20,714 nucleotides of DNA, taken from Caldilineaceae bacterium (GTDB taxonomy: Bacteria; Chloroflexota; Anaerolineae; Caldilineales; Caldilineaceae). This document shows, piece after piece, positions 1-6,414 of the stretch (positions within the stretch are counted from its first letter, which is position 1; every line of letters starts with the position of its first letter). Location: the NCBI GenBank assembly GCA_026645575.1, contig JAPKMW010000146.1, positions 1-20,714 of the forward strand, given 5' to 3'. The notes under the pieces are model-generated. The model was not told where the DNA came from. It did not search any database and was given only the letters and a program-made list of their open reading frames with translations. The position numbers were made by a program, and so were the translations under genes.

Positions 1-199
1 GGCACCCTACCGATATAAACGTTTACAAATCGAAAATTCTCGTAGTGCCTACCCTCCGCTCTCTGCCTTCTATCTTCGCTACCTCTGATCCGCGTCTGTC
101 CCCACACACCAATCACAATCTGTTCCTTCCCAAATCCGTTGTAGTTTCCTCATTCAGGAAGCCAACCCCTCCTCCCTACATGAGCGCAACATCGGAAAT

Positions 200-234
200 A
201 AAAAAAAGCGCCAGGGGGGATTATCCCTGACGCT
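200..234 (-). terminator. Rho-independent terminator of the 63-residue gene
   Basis: On the minus strand, arms at 225-234 and 207-216 form a 10-bp stem with one G-U pair and an 8-base loop. Eight U residues follow (complement of 200-207). The stem overlaps the stop codon of the small minus-strand gene, which is common in compact bacterial genes. On the plus strand the same position is a C-A mismatch and there is no U-run, so the signal is directional. Confidence 0.85.
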
Positions 235-412
235 CTTCCGTCGCTTCCTCTTCTTGCTGAACAGGCTCTGCATAAGCGACAAATAACGCTGCCTCCTGCC
301 TCTGCAGCCAATCCCACTGCTTCGCCCGTTCTTTCCGCCGCTCCGCTACGACCTGCCGTAGCGACTTACGTCGTGGCGTCGGCCGGCACGCCCATTTCCC
401 CACTTCTGACAT
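221..412 (-). CDS. Small basic hypothetical protein (63 aa)
   Basis: Not recognised as a family member. The N-terminal half is rich in Arg and Lys (PRRKSLRQVVAERRKERAKQ region) and the last 20 residues are acidic (EEEATEE). It is probably helical and there is no signal peptide or membrane segment. The gene is well supported by signals: an AGGAGG ribosome site five bases before the ATG, a TTGACT-17-TAGAAT promoter just upstream, and a terminator that overlaps the stop. It is divergent to the BldC-like gene at 591, and a perfect inverted repeat covers its -10 and start site, so repression by that neighbour or by itself is plausible. The charge pattern would suit a nucleic-acid-binding or adaptor peptide, but that is a guess. 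Confidence 0.75.
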   Translation of the reverse strand: MSEVGKWACRPTPRRKSLRQVVAERRKERAKQWDWLQRQEAALFVAYAEPVQQEEEATEERQG

Positions 413-420
413 ACTCGCCT

Positions 421-463
421 CCTATAGAACACCTATTCTATAGGACTTGGGATTGTCAGTCAA
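421..463 (-). promoter_or_regulatory. Promoter and palindromic operator of the 63-aa gene
   Basis: The -35 box TTGACT (458-463) and -10 box TAGAAT (435-440) on the minus strand are separated by 17 bases, each 5/6 to the sigma-70 consensus. CCTATAGAA (421-429) and TTCTATAGG (436-444) form a perfect 9-bp inverted repeat with a 6-base centre. The repeat covers the -10 box and the predicted start of transcription. This is the classical position for a repressor-binding site. Confidence 0.7.
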
Positions 464-523
464 AACGCTCTCTGCTCAGAAACTCAACCGTTGCCGCAGA
501 AAAGCTACCTCCTAAGACCTGAT

Positions 524-552
524 TTGACATCAGTAACGGCAACAGTTACAAT
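524..552 (+). promoter_or_regulatory. Sigma-70 promoter of the BldC-like gene
   Basis: A perfect TTGACA (524-529), a 17-base spacer and TACAAT (547-552, 5/6 match). The start of transcription would fall near 560, which leaves a leader of about 30 bases with AGGGAG at 581-586 ahead of the ATG at 591. It is divergent from the promoter at 435-463. Confidence 0.7.
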
Positions 553-590
553 TTCGACAAAGCTTCCAATCTCAGCAGCAAGGGAGACCA

Positions 591-833
591 ATGACAACCG
601 TCAAACGTTACACAACGGGTCAGGTAGCTGCCATGCTTGGCATCTCACGCGGCACTGCCATCACACGCATTGACGCTGGTCTCATCGAATGCTACCGTGA
701 TCCGGTCTCAGGCTTCCGCTACATCCTCCCCGAAGCGCTCGAAGCCTATGCACAAGCAAACAATCTGCCGCTATTCCCCCTAGAGAAAGCCAAACAACGG
801 AGGACAAAAGTTTCTAGTCAACACCCCCACTAA
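591..833 (+). CDS. BldC/MerR-like helix-turn-helix DNA-binding protein
   Basis: An 80-residue protein made almost entirely of one winged-helix domain of the MerR/excisionase type. The N-terminal YTTGQVAAMLGISRGTAITR (residues 7-26) is the helix-turn-helix. AGLIECYRDPVSGFRYI (29-45) is the wing, and ILPEALEAYAQANNLPLFPL (45-64) matches the C-terminal helix seen in BldC and in HTH domains fused to response regulators. The last 16 residues are a basic tail. Such proteins bind direct or inverted repeats as small regulators, and some act as recombination directionality factors. The start is fixed by AGGGAG five bases before the ATG and by the TTGACA/TACAAT promoter. The inverted repeat at 421-444 in front of the divergent gene is a natural candidate target. 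An excisionase role is an alternative because a tRNA gene lies 280 bases downstream. Confidence 0.8.
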   Translation: MTTVKRYTTGQVAAMLGISRGTAITRIDAGLIECYRDPVSGFRYILPEALEAYAQANNLPLFPLEKAKQRRTKVSSQHPH

Positions 834-883
834 CAACTATCCTCACAGGAGAATCGAGTAACCATTCCTGCAACACCAGGAAC

Positions 884-943
884 CTCTGAACGCCAACGGA
901 GCGACACCCCCCACCAGGTCGCTGCCAAGCAACCCGTTCAGAG
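884..943 (+). repeat. Nested inverted repeat downstream of the BldC-like gene
   Basis: CTCTGAACG (884-892) pairs perfectly with CGTTCAGAG (935-943), and inside it AGCGAC (900-905) pairs with GTCGCT (918-923). The result is a stem, internal loop, stem, loop structure. It may be a structured 3' UTR, an operator or a site-specific recombination site. No known family is recognised. Confidence 0.45.
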
Positions 944-976
944 TCATTGTAACCAAACAAATCCCCCTATAAAACC

Positions 977-1013
977 AGAAAGCGCCGGTTCCGCGACCGA
1001 CGCTCTCTTCTTT
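977..1013 (+). terminator. Probable terminator hairpin after the BldC-like gene
   Basis: AGCGCCGGT (981-989) and ACCGACGCT (996-1004) form a 9-bp stem with one central mismatch, extended by AGA/TCT at 977-979 and 1006-1008. A pyrimidine-rich CTCTTCTTTG tract follows. The U-run is weak. On the minus strand the mismatch becomes a G-U pair and a broken U tract also follows, so it may act in both directions. Confidence 0.4.
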
Positions 1014-1109
1014 GCACCTTAAAAACCAAATAGTTTCTAGGGTTCCCCTAAGGATGTAATTACGATAGCTCATAATCAAACCTACATCCAAAGGGTATAT
1101 TTCTACGAG

Positions 1110-1182
1110 TGACCGACCAAGGAATCGAACCTTGAACCCAATGATTAAGAGTCATTTGCTCTGCCAGTTGAGCTAGTCGGCC
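1110..1182 (-). tRNA. tRNA-Lys (anticodon CTT)
   Basis: A complete cloverleaf on the minus strand: acceptor GGCCGAC/GTCGGTC (one G-U pair), D-stem GCTC/GAGC, anticodon stem AATGA/TCATT with loop CTCTTAA (anticodon CTT at 1147-1149), variable GGGTT, T-stem CAAGG/CCTTG with loop TTCGATT, and discriminator A. The length is 73 bases. CCA is not encoded. The 3' end faces the BldC-like gene, the usual orientation for a tRNA used as an integration site. Confidence 0.97.
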
Positions 1183-1245
1183 TTGCGCTGCGAAGTAGTA
1201 TACAATGGCTTGGTCTATCTGTCAAAAATGAACATTGATGATAAG

Positions 1246-1274
1246 TTGACATTCTACAGCAGTAGTGCTATGCT
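1246..1274 (+). promoter_or_regulatory. Sigma-70-like promoter with no obvious gene
   Basis: A perfect TTGACA (1246-1251), a 17-base spacer and TATGCT (1269-1274, 4/6 match). The start would be near 1281. The first transcribed segment folds into hairpins (TGGCCTG 1283-1289 with CAGGCCA 1330-1336) instead of opening a reading frame, so the product may be a non-coding RNA. Confidence 0.4.
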
Positions 1275-1282
1275 TCTGCTAA

Positions 1283-1440
1283 TGGCCTGAAGGATGAGAA
1301 CAGAAAGCCTTTTGGCGTATCTTTTCGCACAGGCCAGCGTCAAACTGTTGGGGTTATTGAATGTACTTTCACGGTACAATCATCAATAACGTCGGTTGTA
1401 ATTCAGAAGAAACAAGTTGTTTCATAGTAGCCCTATAAGG
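1283..1440 (+). ncRNA. Candidate structured RNA (series of hairpins)
   Basis: Four inverted repeats follow one another downstream of the promoter at 1246: TGGCCTG/CAGGCCA (1283-1289, 1330-1336); GTTATTGA with TCAATAAC and an inner TGTAC/GTACA (about 1357-1394); GAAACAA-G-TTGTTTC (about 1410-1424); and CCCT-ATA-AGGG (1431-1441). There is no start codon with a ribosome site. Chance hairpins are possible, so this stays tentative. Confidence 0.3.
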
Positions 1441-1534
1441 GTGAAAGGTCGATGACGGGGATCTCGCCCAGAAAGCCCAACTGGTTGTCAAACAAGTAGA
1501 GGGCAATGCTATCATGATGTACCGCTGAGATCAC
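1433..1534 (-). pseudogene. Short protein-like frame, possible gene fragment (33 aa)
   Basis: Read on the minus strand from GTG at 1534 to TAG at 1433, the frame gives a sequence with normal protein composition (DSIALYLFDNQLGFLGEIPV in its middle). Upstream the same frame stays open until a TAA at 1565-1567, which is about where the structured RNA at 1560-1790 begins. This could be the 3' end of a gene cut by that element, a small gene of its own, or chance. I do not recognise the family, and only a weak AGG lies upstream of the GTG. Confidence 0.3.
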
Positions 1535-1559
1535 CCTACTACCTGGTCTTTGTCTGTTG

Positions 1560-1790
1560 ATGATTTACGCATCATGGTTGTAAGACATGGCGTTGGGGAA
1601 CGTTGCAGTGCAAGGCTAGTAGTCATCAGAAAACGTAGAATGAACGGACCGCAGATAACCAATCCGTTGGTGGAAAGCCAACCGGAAGCTGACAGTCAAC
1701 CGCCCGACTTGGCGGACCAACGTTGCATGGTGTACTGGAATCGCCACGTAGCCTACCGTGCAAGTCAATGGGCGCGTTCACTGTCCGTAA
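1560..1790 (+). ncRNA. Candidate HEARO / omega-RNA-like structured RNA
   Basis: Seen: a long-range pairing of CATG-CGTTGG (1586-1596) with CCAACG-CATG (1717-1729). It encloses several local hairpins: TTGCA/TGCAA near 1603-1613, CGGA/TCCG (1645-1666), GTTGG/CCAAC (1666-1682) and CCGCC/GGCGG (1700-1715). A further hairpin lies at 1744-1760 (GCCACG..CGTGC). An ATGA, the tetranucleotide reported next to HEARO insertions, sits at 1560-1563. Known: HEARO RNAs are the omega-RNA guides of IscB/IsrB nucleases and lie directly upstream of that gene. Inferred: the fold, its position just before an IscB-like start at 1768, and the reading direction fit this class. The family assignment rests on memory of its layout and not on an alignment. 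Confidence 0.4.
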
Positions 1791-1908
1791 ACAAGGCAGT
1801 CGCCCCTGCCTTCATAAATATCGCAGAGATGCATTGCAGACCACAACAGTGCCGACAGTTGATCGGCGTGGCAGGATGTGGGAATGGTGCAAAACTGGCG
1901 GGGCTTAG
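1768..1908 (+). pseudogene. Possible decayed iscB start
   Basis: Directly after the structured RNA an ATG opens a 46-codon frame beginning MGAFTVRKQGSRPC. IscB proteins begin with a pattern like VFVxDKxGxPLMPCxPxRAR (the PLMP region), and here F-x-V-x-K-x-G-x-x-P-C followed by an R-R-rich stretch is recognisable. One or two small deletions would explain the loss of Leu-Met-Pro. The frame then ends at 1906-1908 with no RuvC or HNH motif, so any element is non-functional as a nuclease. A chance match over 14 residues cannot be excluded. Confidence 0.25.
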
Positions 1909-2313
1909 GCGCTCCTTGTGATTCCTTCATTCACCTGTTGACCGCCGGGCGCTCGCCTGGTTGGCTTCTTTCTTCACCTCCATCCCACCATCTTCCATCT
2001 GAAGGCAAACGCTGAGAGATGAATTGCCTGGCCACCTACAGCCCGGCGCTTCGTTCAGCTTCTACCATATTTCAACACTGTTGCCGCAACCATCTCTGGA
2101 AAGCTTGTCGCTATTGCGCGCCCAGCGTGCAGTAACGCCGGGAGATGGCCCATCGTCATTGTGGCGCGCCTTCTCTGATCGCGCTGCCAATTGCCCACGT
2201 GGCGATTTACCGGCGCGTTATGGGGCGCCGATCTATGCGTGCAGGCTTTAGACAATAAATCGGATTGGCGGCGGTCGTTGGCATCAAATGAAAAAGCGCT
2301 AGGGAGGTGGACG

Positions 2314-3666
2314 ATGGTTGATGCGATCAACATCAATGATGCGGCGACGTATGTGTTGAATTTGTTGGAGAACAATAATCTAGACGAGGCGGCGCGCTAT
2401 CTGCGCGGTCTCCACCCGGCCGATAGTGCCGAAATCCTCACTTTGTTAGAGCCGGAACAACAGGCGGCGATGGTGGAACGCCTCCAAGCGCCAGAGCTGG
2501 CGATGGTCTTCGAGCAGATGTATGAAGAAGACATGGCCGAAGTGGCGCAACACTTGGGTGTGGAAGCGCTGGCCGATGTGCTGGATGAGATGGAGCCGGA
2601 CACCGCCGCCGACCTGCTCAATGAGTTGGAGCCGGCCAATGCCGCCGAAGTGCTGGAGCAGATGGATGAGGCGGCGCAGGTGACGCCCTTGCTGGCCTAC
2701 GACGAGGACACGGCTGGCGGTATTATGAACACGCCGCCTCCTTCCTTGCGCCGCTGGATGACCGTTGAAGAGGCCTTTGCCTTTGTCAAGAAACACTACC
2801 GCGACGCCAGTGAAATCTTCTATCTGTATGTGATTGATCGCTACTACCGTTTGATCGGGGTGGTCAATTTGCGTGCGCTCATTCTGGCCGATCCGAACCA
2901 GACGATTGAGCAGATCATGAATCGCGATGTCATCTCCGTCAAGGCGATGATGGATCAAGAAGCGGTCGCCCAAATTCTGGCGCGCTATGACCTGTTGGCC
3001 GTGCCGGTGGTTGATCAGGAAGAGCGCTTGGTCGGCTTGATCACTCATGACGATGTGGTCGATGTGCTGGAGCAAGAAGCCACCGAAGACATCTATCGCC
3101 TGGCCCAAGTTGGTGAGGATGCTGAGATCTTCAGCCCGTTGAAACGGTCGATTCGTAATCGCTTTCCCTGGTTGGCGATCAATCTCCTCACCGCCTTTCT
3201 AGCGTCGAGCGTTGTCTCTATGTTCGAGAGTACCATTGCCCAAGCTGCACTGCTGGCCGCATTTATGCCAATTGTTGCCGGACAAGGCGGGAATGCCGGT
3301 ACGCAGACGATGACAATTATTGTGCGTTCGTTGGCGCTGGGCGAAATCAATGGTCGTGATACCTTGAGTGCGCTCTGGCATGAATTGCGGATCGGGTTGT
3401 TACATGGCATTGCATTAGGCATTATGGTTGGGTTGGCAGCCTGGTTTTGGAAGGGGAACCCCATGTTGAGCCTCGTTATCGGATTGGCAATGCTGGGTAA
3501 TTTTGTGGTTGCCGCCGCAGCAGGTGTCACTGTTCCTATGGTTTTGAAATGGTTGAAAGTTGATCCGGCGCTTGCATCAAGTGTCTTTGTCACCGCCGCC
3601 ACTGATACATTAGGCTTTACCCTCTTTCTTGGGTTAGCAACCTATTTTATTCGTTGGCTTGTTTAA
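2314..3666 (+). CDS. mgtE: MgtE family magnesium channel/transporter
   Basis: At 450 residues this has the same length as the well-studied Thermus MgtE. It has a helical MgtE-N domain (about 20-128) with acidic repeats of the (L/M)EPxxAAxxL type, a CBS pair (about 131-258, starting EDTAGGIM), a plug-helix region, and five membrane helices (about 285-450). The membrane part contains [14 protein letters not shown] (318-331) and TAATDTLGF with the pore Asp431. These channels admit Mg2+ and close when cytosolic Mg2+ binds the acidic N and CBS domains. The ATG at 2314 is chosen because GGGAGGTGG lies just upstream and the protein then matches the family start. A longer in-frame start at 2191 has no support. 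I could not find an M-box (Mg2+ riboswitch) upstream. Confidence 0.95.
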   Translation: MVDAININDAATYVLNLLENNNLDEAARYLRGLHPADSAEILTLLEPEQQAAMVERLQAPELAMVFEQMYEEDMAEVAQHLGVEALADVLDEMEPDTAADLLNELEPANAAEVLEQMDEAAQVTPLLAYDEDTAGGIMNTPPPSLRRWMTVEEAFAFVKKHYRDASEIFYLYVIDRYYRLIGVVNLRALILADPNQTIEQIMNRDVISVKAMMDQEAVAQILARYDLLAVPVVDQEERLVGLITHDDVVDVLEQEATEDIYRLAQVGEDAEIFSPLKRSIRNRFPWLAINLLTAFLASSVVSMFESTIAQAALLAAFMPIVAGQGGNAGTQTMTIIVRSLALGEINGRDTLSALWHELRIGLLHGIALGIMVGLAAWFWKGNPMLSLVIGLAMLGNFVVAAAAGVTVPMVLKWLKVDPALASSVFVTAATDTLGFTLFLGLATYFIRWLV

Positions 3667-3709
3667 AGATTTCCAATAAGATCAGTTGTGATTTTGGAAC
3701 ATTTGCTAC

Positions 3710-3738
3710 TTGACAACTGATTATTCTTATGCGATACT
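3710..3738 (+). promoter_or_regulatory. Promoter of the 18-codon mini-gene
   Basis: TTGACA (3710-3715), a 17-base spacer and GATACT (3733-3738, 4/6). The start would be near 3745, giving a leader of about 80 bases in which AGTAAT can pair with ATTACT. It starts inside the space after mgtE, independent of mgtE transcription. Confidence 0.55.
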
Positions 3739-3824
3739 GTACCCAGCTAGGTGAGAGTAATAGCACGATTCATTACTAGCCCAGCCTAATACCGCTATCT
3801 TATAAAAAAGGAGGTGGTGTACAC

Positions 3825-3881
3825 ATGGATAATTGTTTCAGTATCCATCCGGTAGCATCATCTTCTGAGGTTCGCCTCTAA
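3825..3881 (+). CDS. 18-residue peptide with near-perfect ribosome site
   Basis: AAGGAGGTG (3809-3817) stands seven bases before ATG, close to the full anti-16S complement, and the frame MDNCFSIHPVASSSEVRL ends in TAA at 3879. The second half of the frame forms the left arm of a long hairpin (3849-3896). A bidirectional terminator follows at once, so there is no downstream gene for it to lead into. The peptide could be a real microprotein, a decoy translated to control folding of a small RNA, or the remains of a leader peptide. The sequence is unlike a toxin of the type I systems, which are normally hydrophobic. Confidence 0.5.
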   Translation: MDNCFSIHPVASSSEVRL

Positions 3882-3896
3882 TTTTGATGCTACCGG
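3849..3896 (+). repeat. Long hairpin with UUCG tetraloop over the mini-gene's end
   Basis: CCGGTAGCATCA (3849-3860) pairs perfectly with TGATGCTACCGG (3885-3896). A symmetric 6x6 internal loop follows (3861-3866 and 3879-3884), then GAGG-UUCG-CCUC (3867-3878), a very stable tetraloop stem. The stop codon of the 18-codon frame sits in the internal loop, so translating ribosomes would melt the whole structure. Confidence 0.75.
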
Positions 3897-3900
3897 ACAA

Positions 3901-3936
3901 ACAAAAAGACCGCTACTTCAGTAGCGGTCTTTTTGT
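3901..3936. terminator. Bidirectional terminator between mini-gene and kinase
   Basis: Perfect 16-bp arms (3901-3916 and 3921-3936, core GACCGCTAC/GTAGCGGTC) with a 4-base TTCA loop. A T-run flanks the hairpin on each strand. It ends the plus-strand mini-transcript and the minus-strand kinase gene, whose stop codon is about 30 bases away. Confidence 0.92.
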
Positions 3937-3945
3937 TTTGGCATG

Positions 3946-3975
3946 GTTTGGTCAGAGGACGTTTGGTCAGAGGAC
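3946..3975. repeat. 15-bp tandem duplication across the kinase stop codon
   Basis: GTTTGGTCAGAGGAC is present twice in a row (3946-3960, 3961-3975). Each unit contains the minus-strand TGA in the same frame because the unit is a multiple of three. The gene product is therefore unchanged except for where the stop is reached. It looks like a recent slippage duplication. Confidence 0.9.
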
Positions 3976-6336
3976 AGACGGGACGAGACCGCTTGTTTGC
4001 AAATGGCAGTGATTCTCAATCAGATACATCAACCGTTGCAAACTGACTGGCTTACTCAAATATTCATCGGCGCCGGCCGCCAGACAGCGATCGCGATCAC
4101 CGGGCATGGCCAGGGCCGTTAGGGCAACAATCGGCACATGCTGTAGCCCTTCTTCTTTACGCACCTGTTGCATCACTTCCAAGCCATCCATACCCGGCAT
4201 TTGAATGTCCATCAGAATCAGATCCGGCTTGGTTTCCCGCAAGCGCAACAAGGCTTCCGTCCCATCGTGGGCTACATCCACTTCATATCCCCGTGCCCGC
4301 AAGTAATCAGTAAAAATATTGGTATTGGTTTCATTATCATCGGCAATAAAGACTTTGAGGTGAGCGGCGCCATTGGCTCGGCTACTCCAGGTAGTGTCCG
4401 TCGCAGCCGGCGGCAGTTCAGTTTCGGTACGGTGCAAAGTGTTGGCAGCCACGGCGCGTTGATCCAAAGCAGACCAAGGCAAGGAAACGGTGAAATGGCT
4501 GCCTTTTCCCACTTCACTCTCAACACCGACGCTGCCGCCATGAAGTTTTGTCATGCGGTAGACCAACGCCAGCCCTAAACCGGTGCCTTCATATTGGCGC
4601 GACAGTCGGCTATCGATCTGAACAAATGGCTCGAAGAGTTTATCCATATCTTCCTGGGCAATGCCGACGCCGGTATCCCAAACGGTAAAGCGGACACAAT
4701 CATCGGTCGGATGCCCTTGGACGCGCAGTCCGATCTGTCCTTCATTGGGGGTAAACTTGACGGCGTTGTTTAATAAATTGACCAGGATCTGCTTCAAGCG
4801 GCGATCATCACCAACAACAATTTTAACACTGGGATCAAGGTCAAGGAGAAGTTCCTGCTGCTTATTTATGGCGGCTTGTTTGACAAAATTCAAAGCCGAT
4901 TGACAAAGGGAATCGACGGCAATCGGGCCGGGTTCCAATGTCAATTTGCCGGCCTCAATCTTGGCCACATCCAACACATCATTGATCAAGGAAAGGAGAT
5001 GACGACCACTCTCTTGAATGTTATTCAACGCGCGTTTCTGCCGCACCACCAGTCCGCCATAGAGTTCCTCTTGTAACGCTTCCGCCAGGGCCAGGATGGT
5101 ACTCAGCGGAGTGCGCAATTCGTGGCTCATACTGGCCATAAACTCATCCTTTAAGCGTGACGCCCGTGCTAATTGGGCGTTGGCCTCGCTCAAATCCGCC
5201 GTACGTTCCGCAACCCGTTGCGCCAACAACGTGCGTTCTTCCGCCAGCGCTTGTTCCATTTCAAAACGACGGGTAATATCGCGAATCGTCAACAGCCGGC
5301 CATTCAGGCGCTGTCGTCGATCACGTAGATCGGAGACGATCAATTCCAGATGGCGCACCATTGGCTCGGTTACGGCAACTTCAAAAGCGGTCGGTGCAAT
5401 CGGTCCCCGTTCCTGGAGGAGTTGCTGTAAGCCGATCACCGTTGACCACTGGGGCAAGACAGCACCGATCGGTAAATTGCCGCTCCGTTCCTTGACAAAG
5501 CCGATCAAGTAGGCCGCGGCTGGATTCATGTCAATCACCATGTTCTTCTGGTTGATAATGATGACCCCATCGTGCATATGTTCAAAAATGGCATGATGCG
5601 CGGCTGGAATGATGTCCCACAGTTCAAAGCGAAAAGCAAACCAACCGACTACAACCCCCATCGTAATCAGCGCAAACGGGGTCATATTGATCGGCAGCGG
5701 GTTGAAGGGCATCAAGTGCAAAAGGTTTACCCCAATGGGCGCAAAGATGCCGGCTACCAGCAGGATGACCTGCCAGTAGGCCAGGGTCGAAGATTCACGT
5801 TTGAGCATCCGCATGACAATCATCATGGAGAGCAGTACTAACCCGTAGGTGTAGGCTGTATGAATAAAGAAGCCTATCGAACGTTCAAGCACTAACATGG
5901 GTAGTCCGCTCTTGGCTGTTTGAACTTCAATACTATGCCAAAGCAAATGATGCGGACGGCCTAACCAGGGCAAGGTGAGATCGTTGGTCCAAGTCAGTAG
6001 GGTGTAAAGAAGCGGCTCGATCATCAAAAACGCGATCCAGAGGCGTAGTAGACGCTTGGGGCGCTCCTCTTGTTGCAAGAGAAAGATCAACCAAAAGGCC
6101 GGCAAGATCGAAGAGGCCATATAAATTAAGTAGTGCCAGAGCCGTTTGCCTTCCAAGGTGGTATTCATGATCTCAAAGGCATAGGCAAACGACCATAGGG
6201 CAACCCCACCCATCGCCATCATAAAGGCGCGCGCCCCTGGTTCTCGGATCCGCTGCCAGGCAAGGAAGACTAAGGCAATGGCAATGGTTGCGCCTAACAG
6301 AAGCGGAATGGCATAATAAGTAGCTTGTGGCTGCAT
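3967..6336 (-). CDS. Hybrid sensor histidine kinase with 7TM input and receiver domain
   Basis: A 789-residue protein. Residues about 8-240 hold seven hydrophobic segments of the histidine-kinase N-terminal 7TM type. A PAS domain follows (about 245-355) and then a coiled coil (358-395, VAERTADLSEANAQLARASR). The HisKA domain has the H-box SHELRTP with phospho-acceptor His405. The ATPase domain has the N-box with Asn520 and Asn524, VWDTGVGI (552-559) and GTGLGLALV (584-592). A C-terminal receiver has acidic pair Asp666-Asp667, phosphorylated Asp710 in LMDIQMPGMDG, Thr740 and Lys762. All catalytic residues are present, so phosphotransfer from His405 to Asp710 is expected. There is no DNA-binding output and no adjacent response regulator, so the partner is elsewhere. 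The ribosome site before ATG 6336 is weak. Confidence 0.93.
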   Translation of the reverse strand: MQPQATYYAIPLLLGATIAIALVFLAWQRIREPGARAFMMAMGGVALWSFAYAFEIMNTTLEGKRLWHYLIYMASSILPAFWLIFLLQQEERPKRLLRLWIAFLMIEPLLYTLLTWTNDLTLPWLGRPHHLLWHSIEVQTAKSGLPMLVLERSIGFFIHTAYTYGLVLLSMMIVMRMLKRESSTLAYWQVILLVAGIFAPIGVNLLHLMPFNPLPINMTPFALITMGVVVGWFAFRFELWDIIPAAHHAIFEHMHDGVIIINQKNMVIDMNPAAAYLIGFVKERSGNLPIGAVLPQWSTVIGLQQLLQERGPIAPTAFEVAVTEPMVRHLELIVSDLRDRRQRLNGRLLTIRDITRRFEMEQALAEERTLLAQRVAERTADLSEANAQLARASRLKDEFMASMSHELRTPLSTILALAEALQEELYGGLVVRQKRALNNIQESGRHLLSLINDVLDVAKIEAGKLTLEPGPIAVDSLCQSALNFVKQAAINKQQELLLDLDPSVKIVVGDDRRLKQILVNLLNNAVKFTPNEGQIGLRVQGHPTDDCVRFTVWDTGVGIAQEDMDKLFEPFVQIDSRLSRQYEGTGLGLALVYRMTKLHGGSVGVESEVGKGSHFTVSLPWSALDQRAVAANTLHRTETELPPAATDTTWSSRANGAAHLKVFIADDNETNTNIFTDYLRARGYEVDVAHDGTEALLRLRETKPDLILMDIQMPGMDGLEVMQQVRKEEGLQHVPIVALTALAMPGDRDRCLAAGADEYLSKPVSLQRLMYLIENHCHLQTSGLVPSVL

Positions 6337-6414
6337 ATCCAGTCCAACCTATCGTATATAGCTCTTGGGGATCTTGGCTTGAATAAAACGGTTCTAGTCA
6401 ACTATACTCACGAG

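Larger units (their letters stand above)
1183..2313. other. 1.1-kb region without a normal gene
   Basis: No reading frame here has both a convincing ribosome site and protein-like sequence of normal length. The region holds a good plus-strand promoter (1246-1274), a run of hairpins (1283-1440), a short protein-like minus frame (1433-1534), a multi-branched RNA fold (1560-1790) and a possible iscB remnant (1768-1908). These are listed separately. From 1922 to 2313 I see nothing beyond the mgtE ribosome site. Confidence 0.5.

Noticed and set aside
1..199. Pyrimidine-rich first 200 bases as coding
   Set aside because: The 61-codon plus frame has no ribosome site; a 24-codon minus frame has its purine-rich site too far from ATG.
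834..1023. In-frame extension of the BldC-like gene past its TAA (possible readthrough)
   Set aside because: The continuation has no protein-like pattern, and its bases are explained by the nested repeat and terminator hairpin.
843..1091. 82-codon minus frame
   Set aside because: No ribosome site or promoter; it runs through the hairpins and terminator.
1550..1921. 123-codon plus-strand frame
   Set aside because: No ribosome site, Cys/Arg-rich unnatural composition, and it overlaps the paired stems of the structured RNA.
1778..1930. 50-codon minus-strand frame
   Set aside because: AGGTGA abuts the ATG too closely to be a good ribosome site, and the sequence is not recognisable; it is antisense to the putative IscB remnant.
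1990..2313. M-box (Mg2+ riboswitch) ahead of mgtE
   Set aside because: I looked for the conserved core around the AGGUGAGGCUCC segment and did not see it.
2055..2375. 106-codon minus frame with a signal-peptide-like start
   Set aside because: It overlaps the well-supported mgtE start on the other strand and has no ribosome site; it is a shadow.
2446..3108. 220-codon minus frame inside mgtE
   Set aside because: His/Gln/Arg-rich composition typical of the antisense of an acidic coding region.
3849..3936. CRISPR-like repeats
   Set aside because: The two hairpins differ in sequence and no regular repeat-spacer pattern occurs anywhere in the window.
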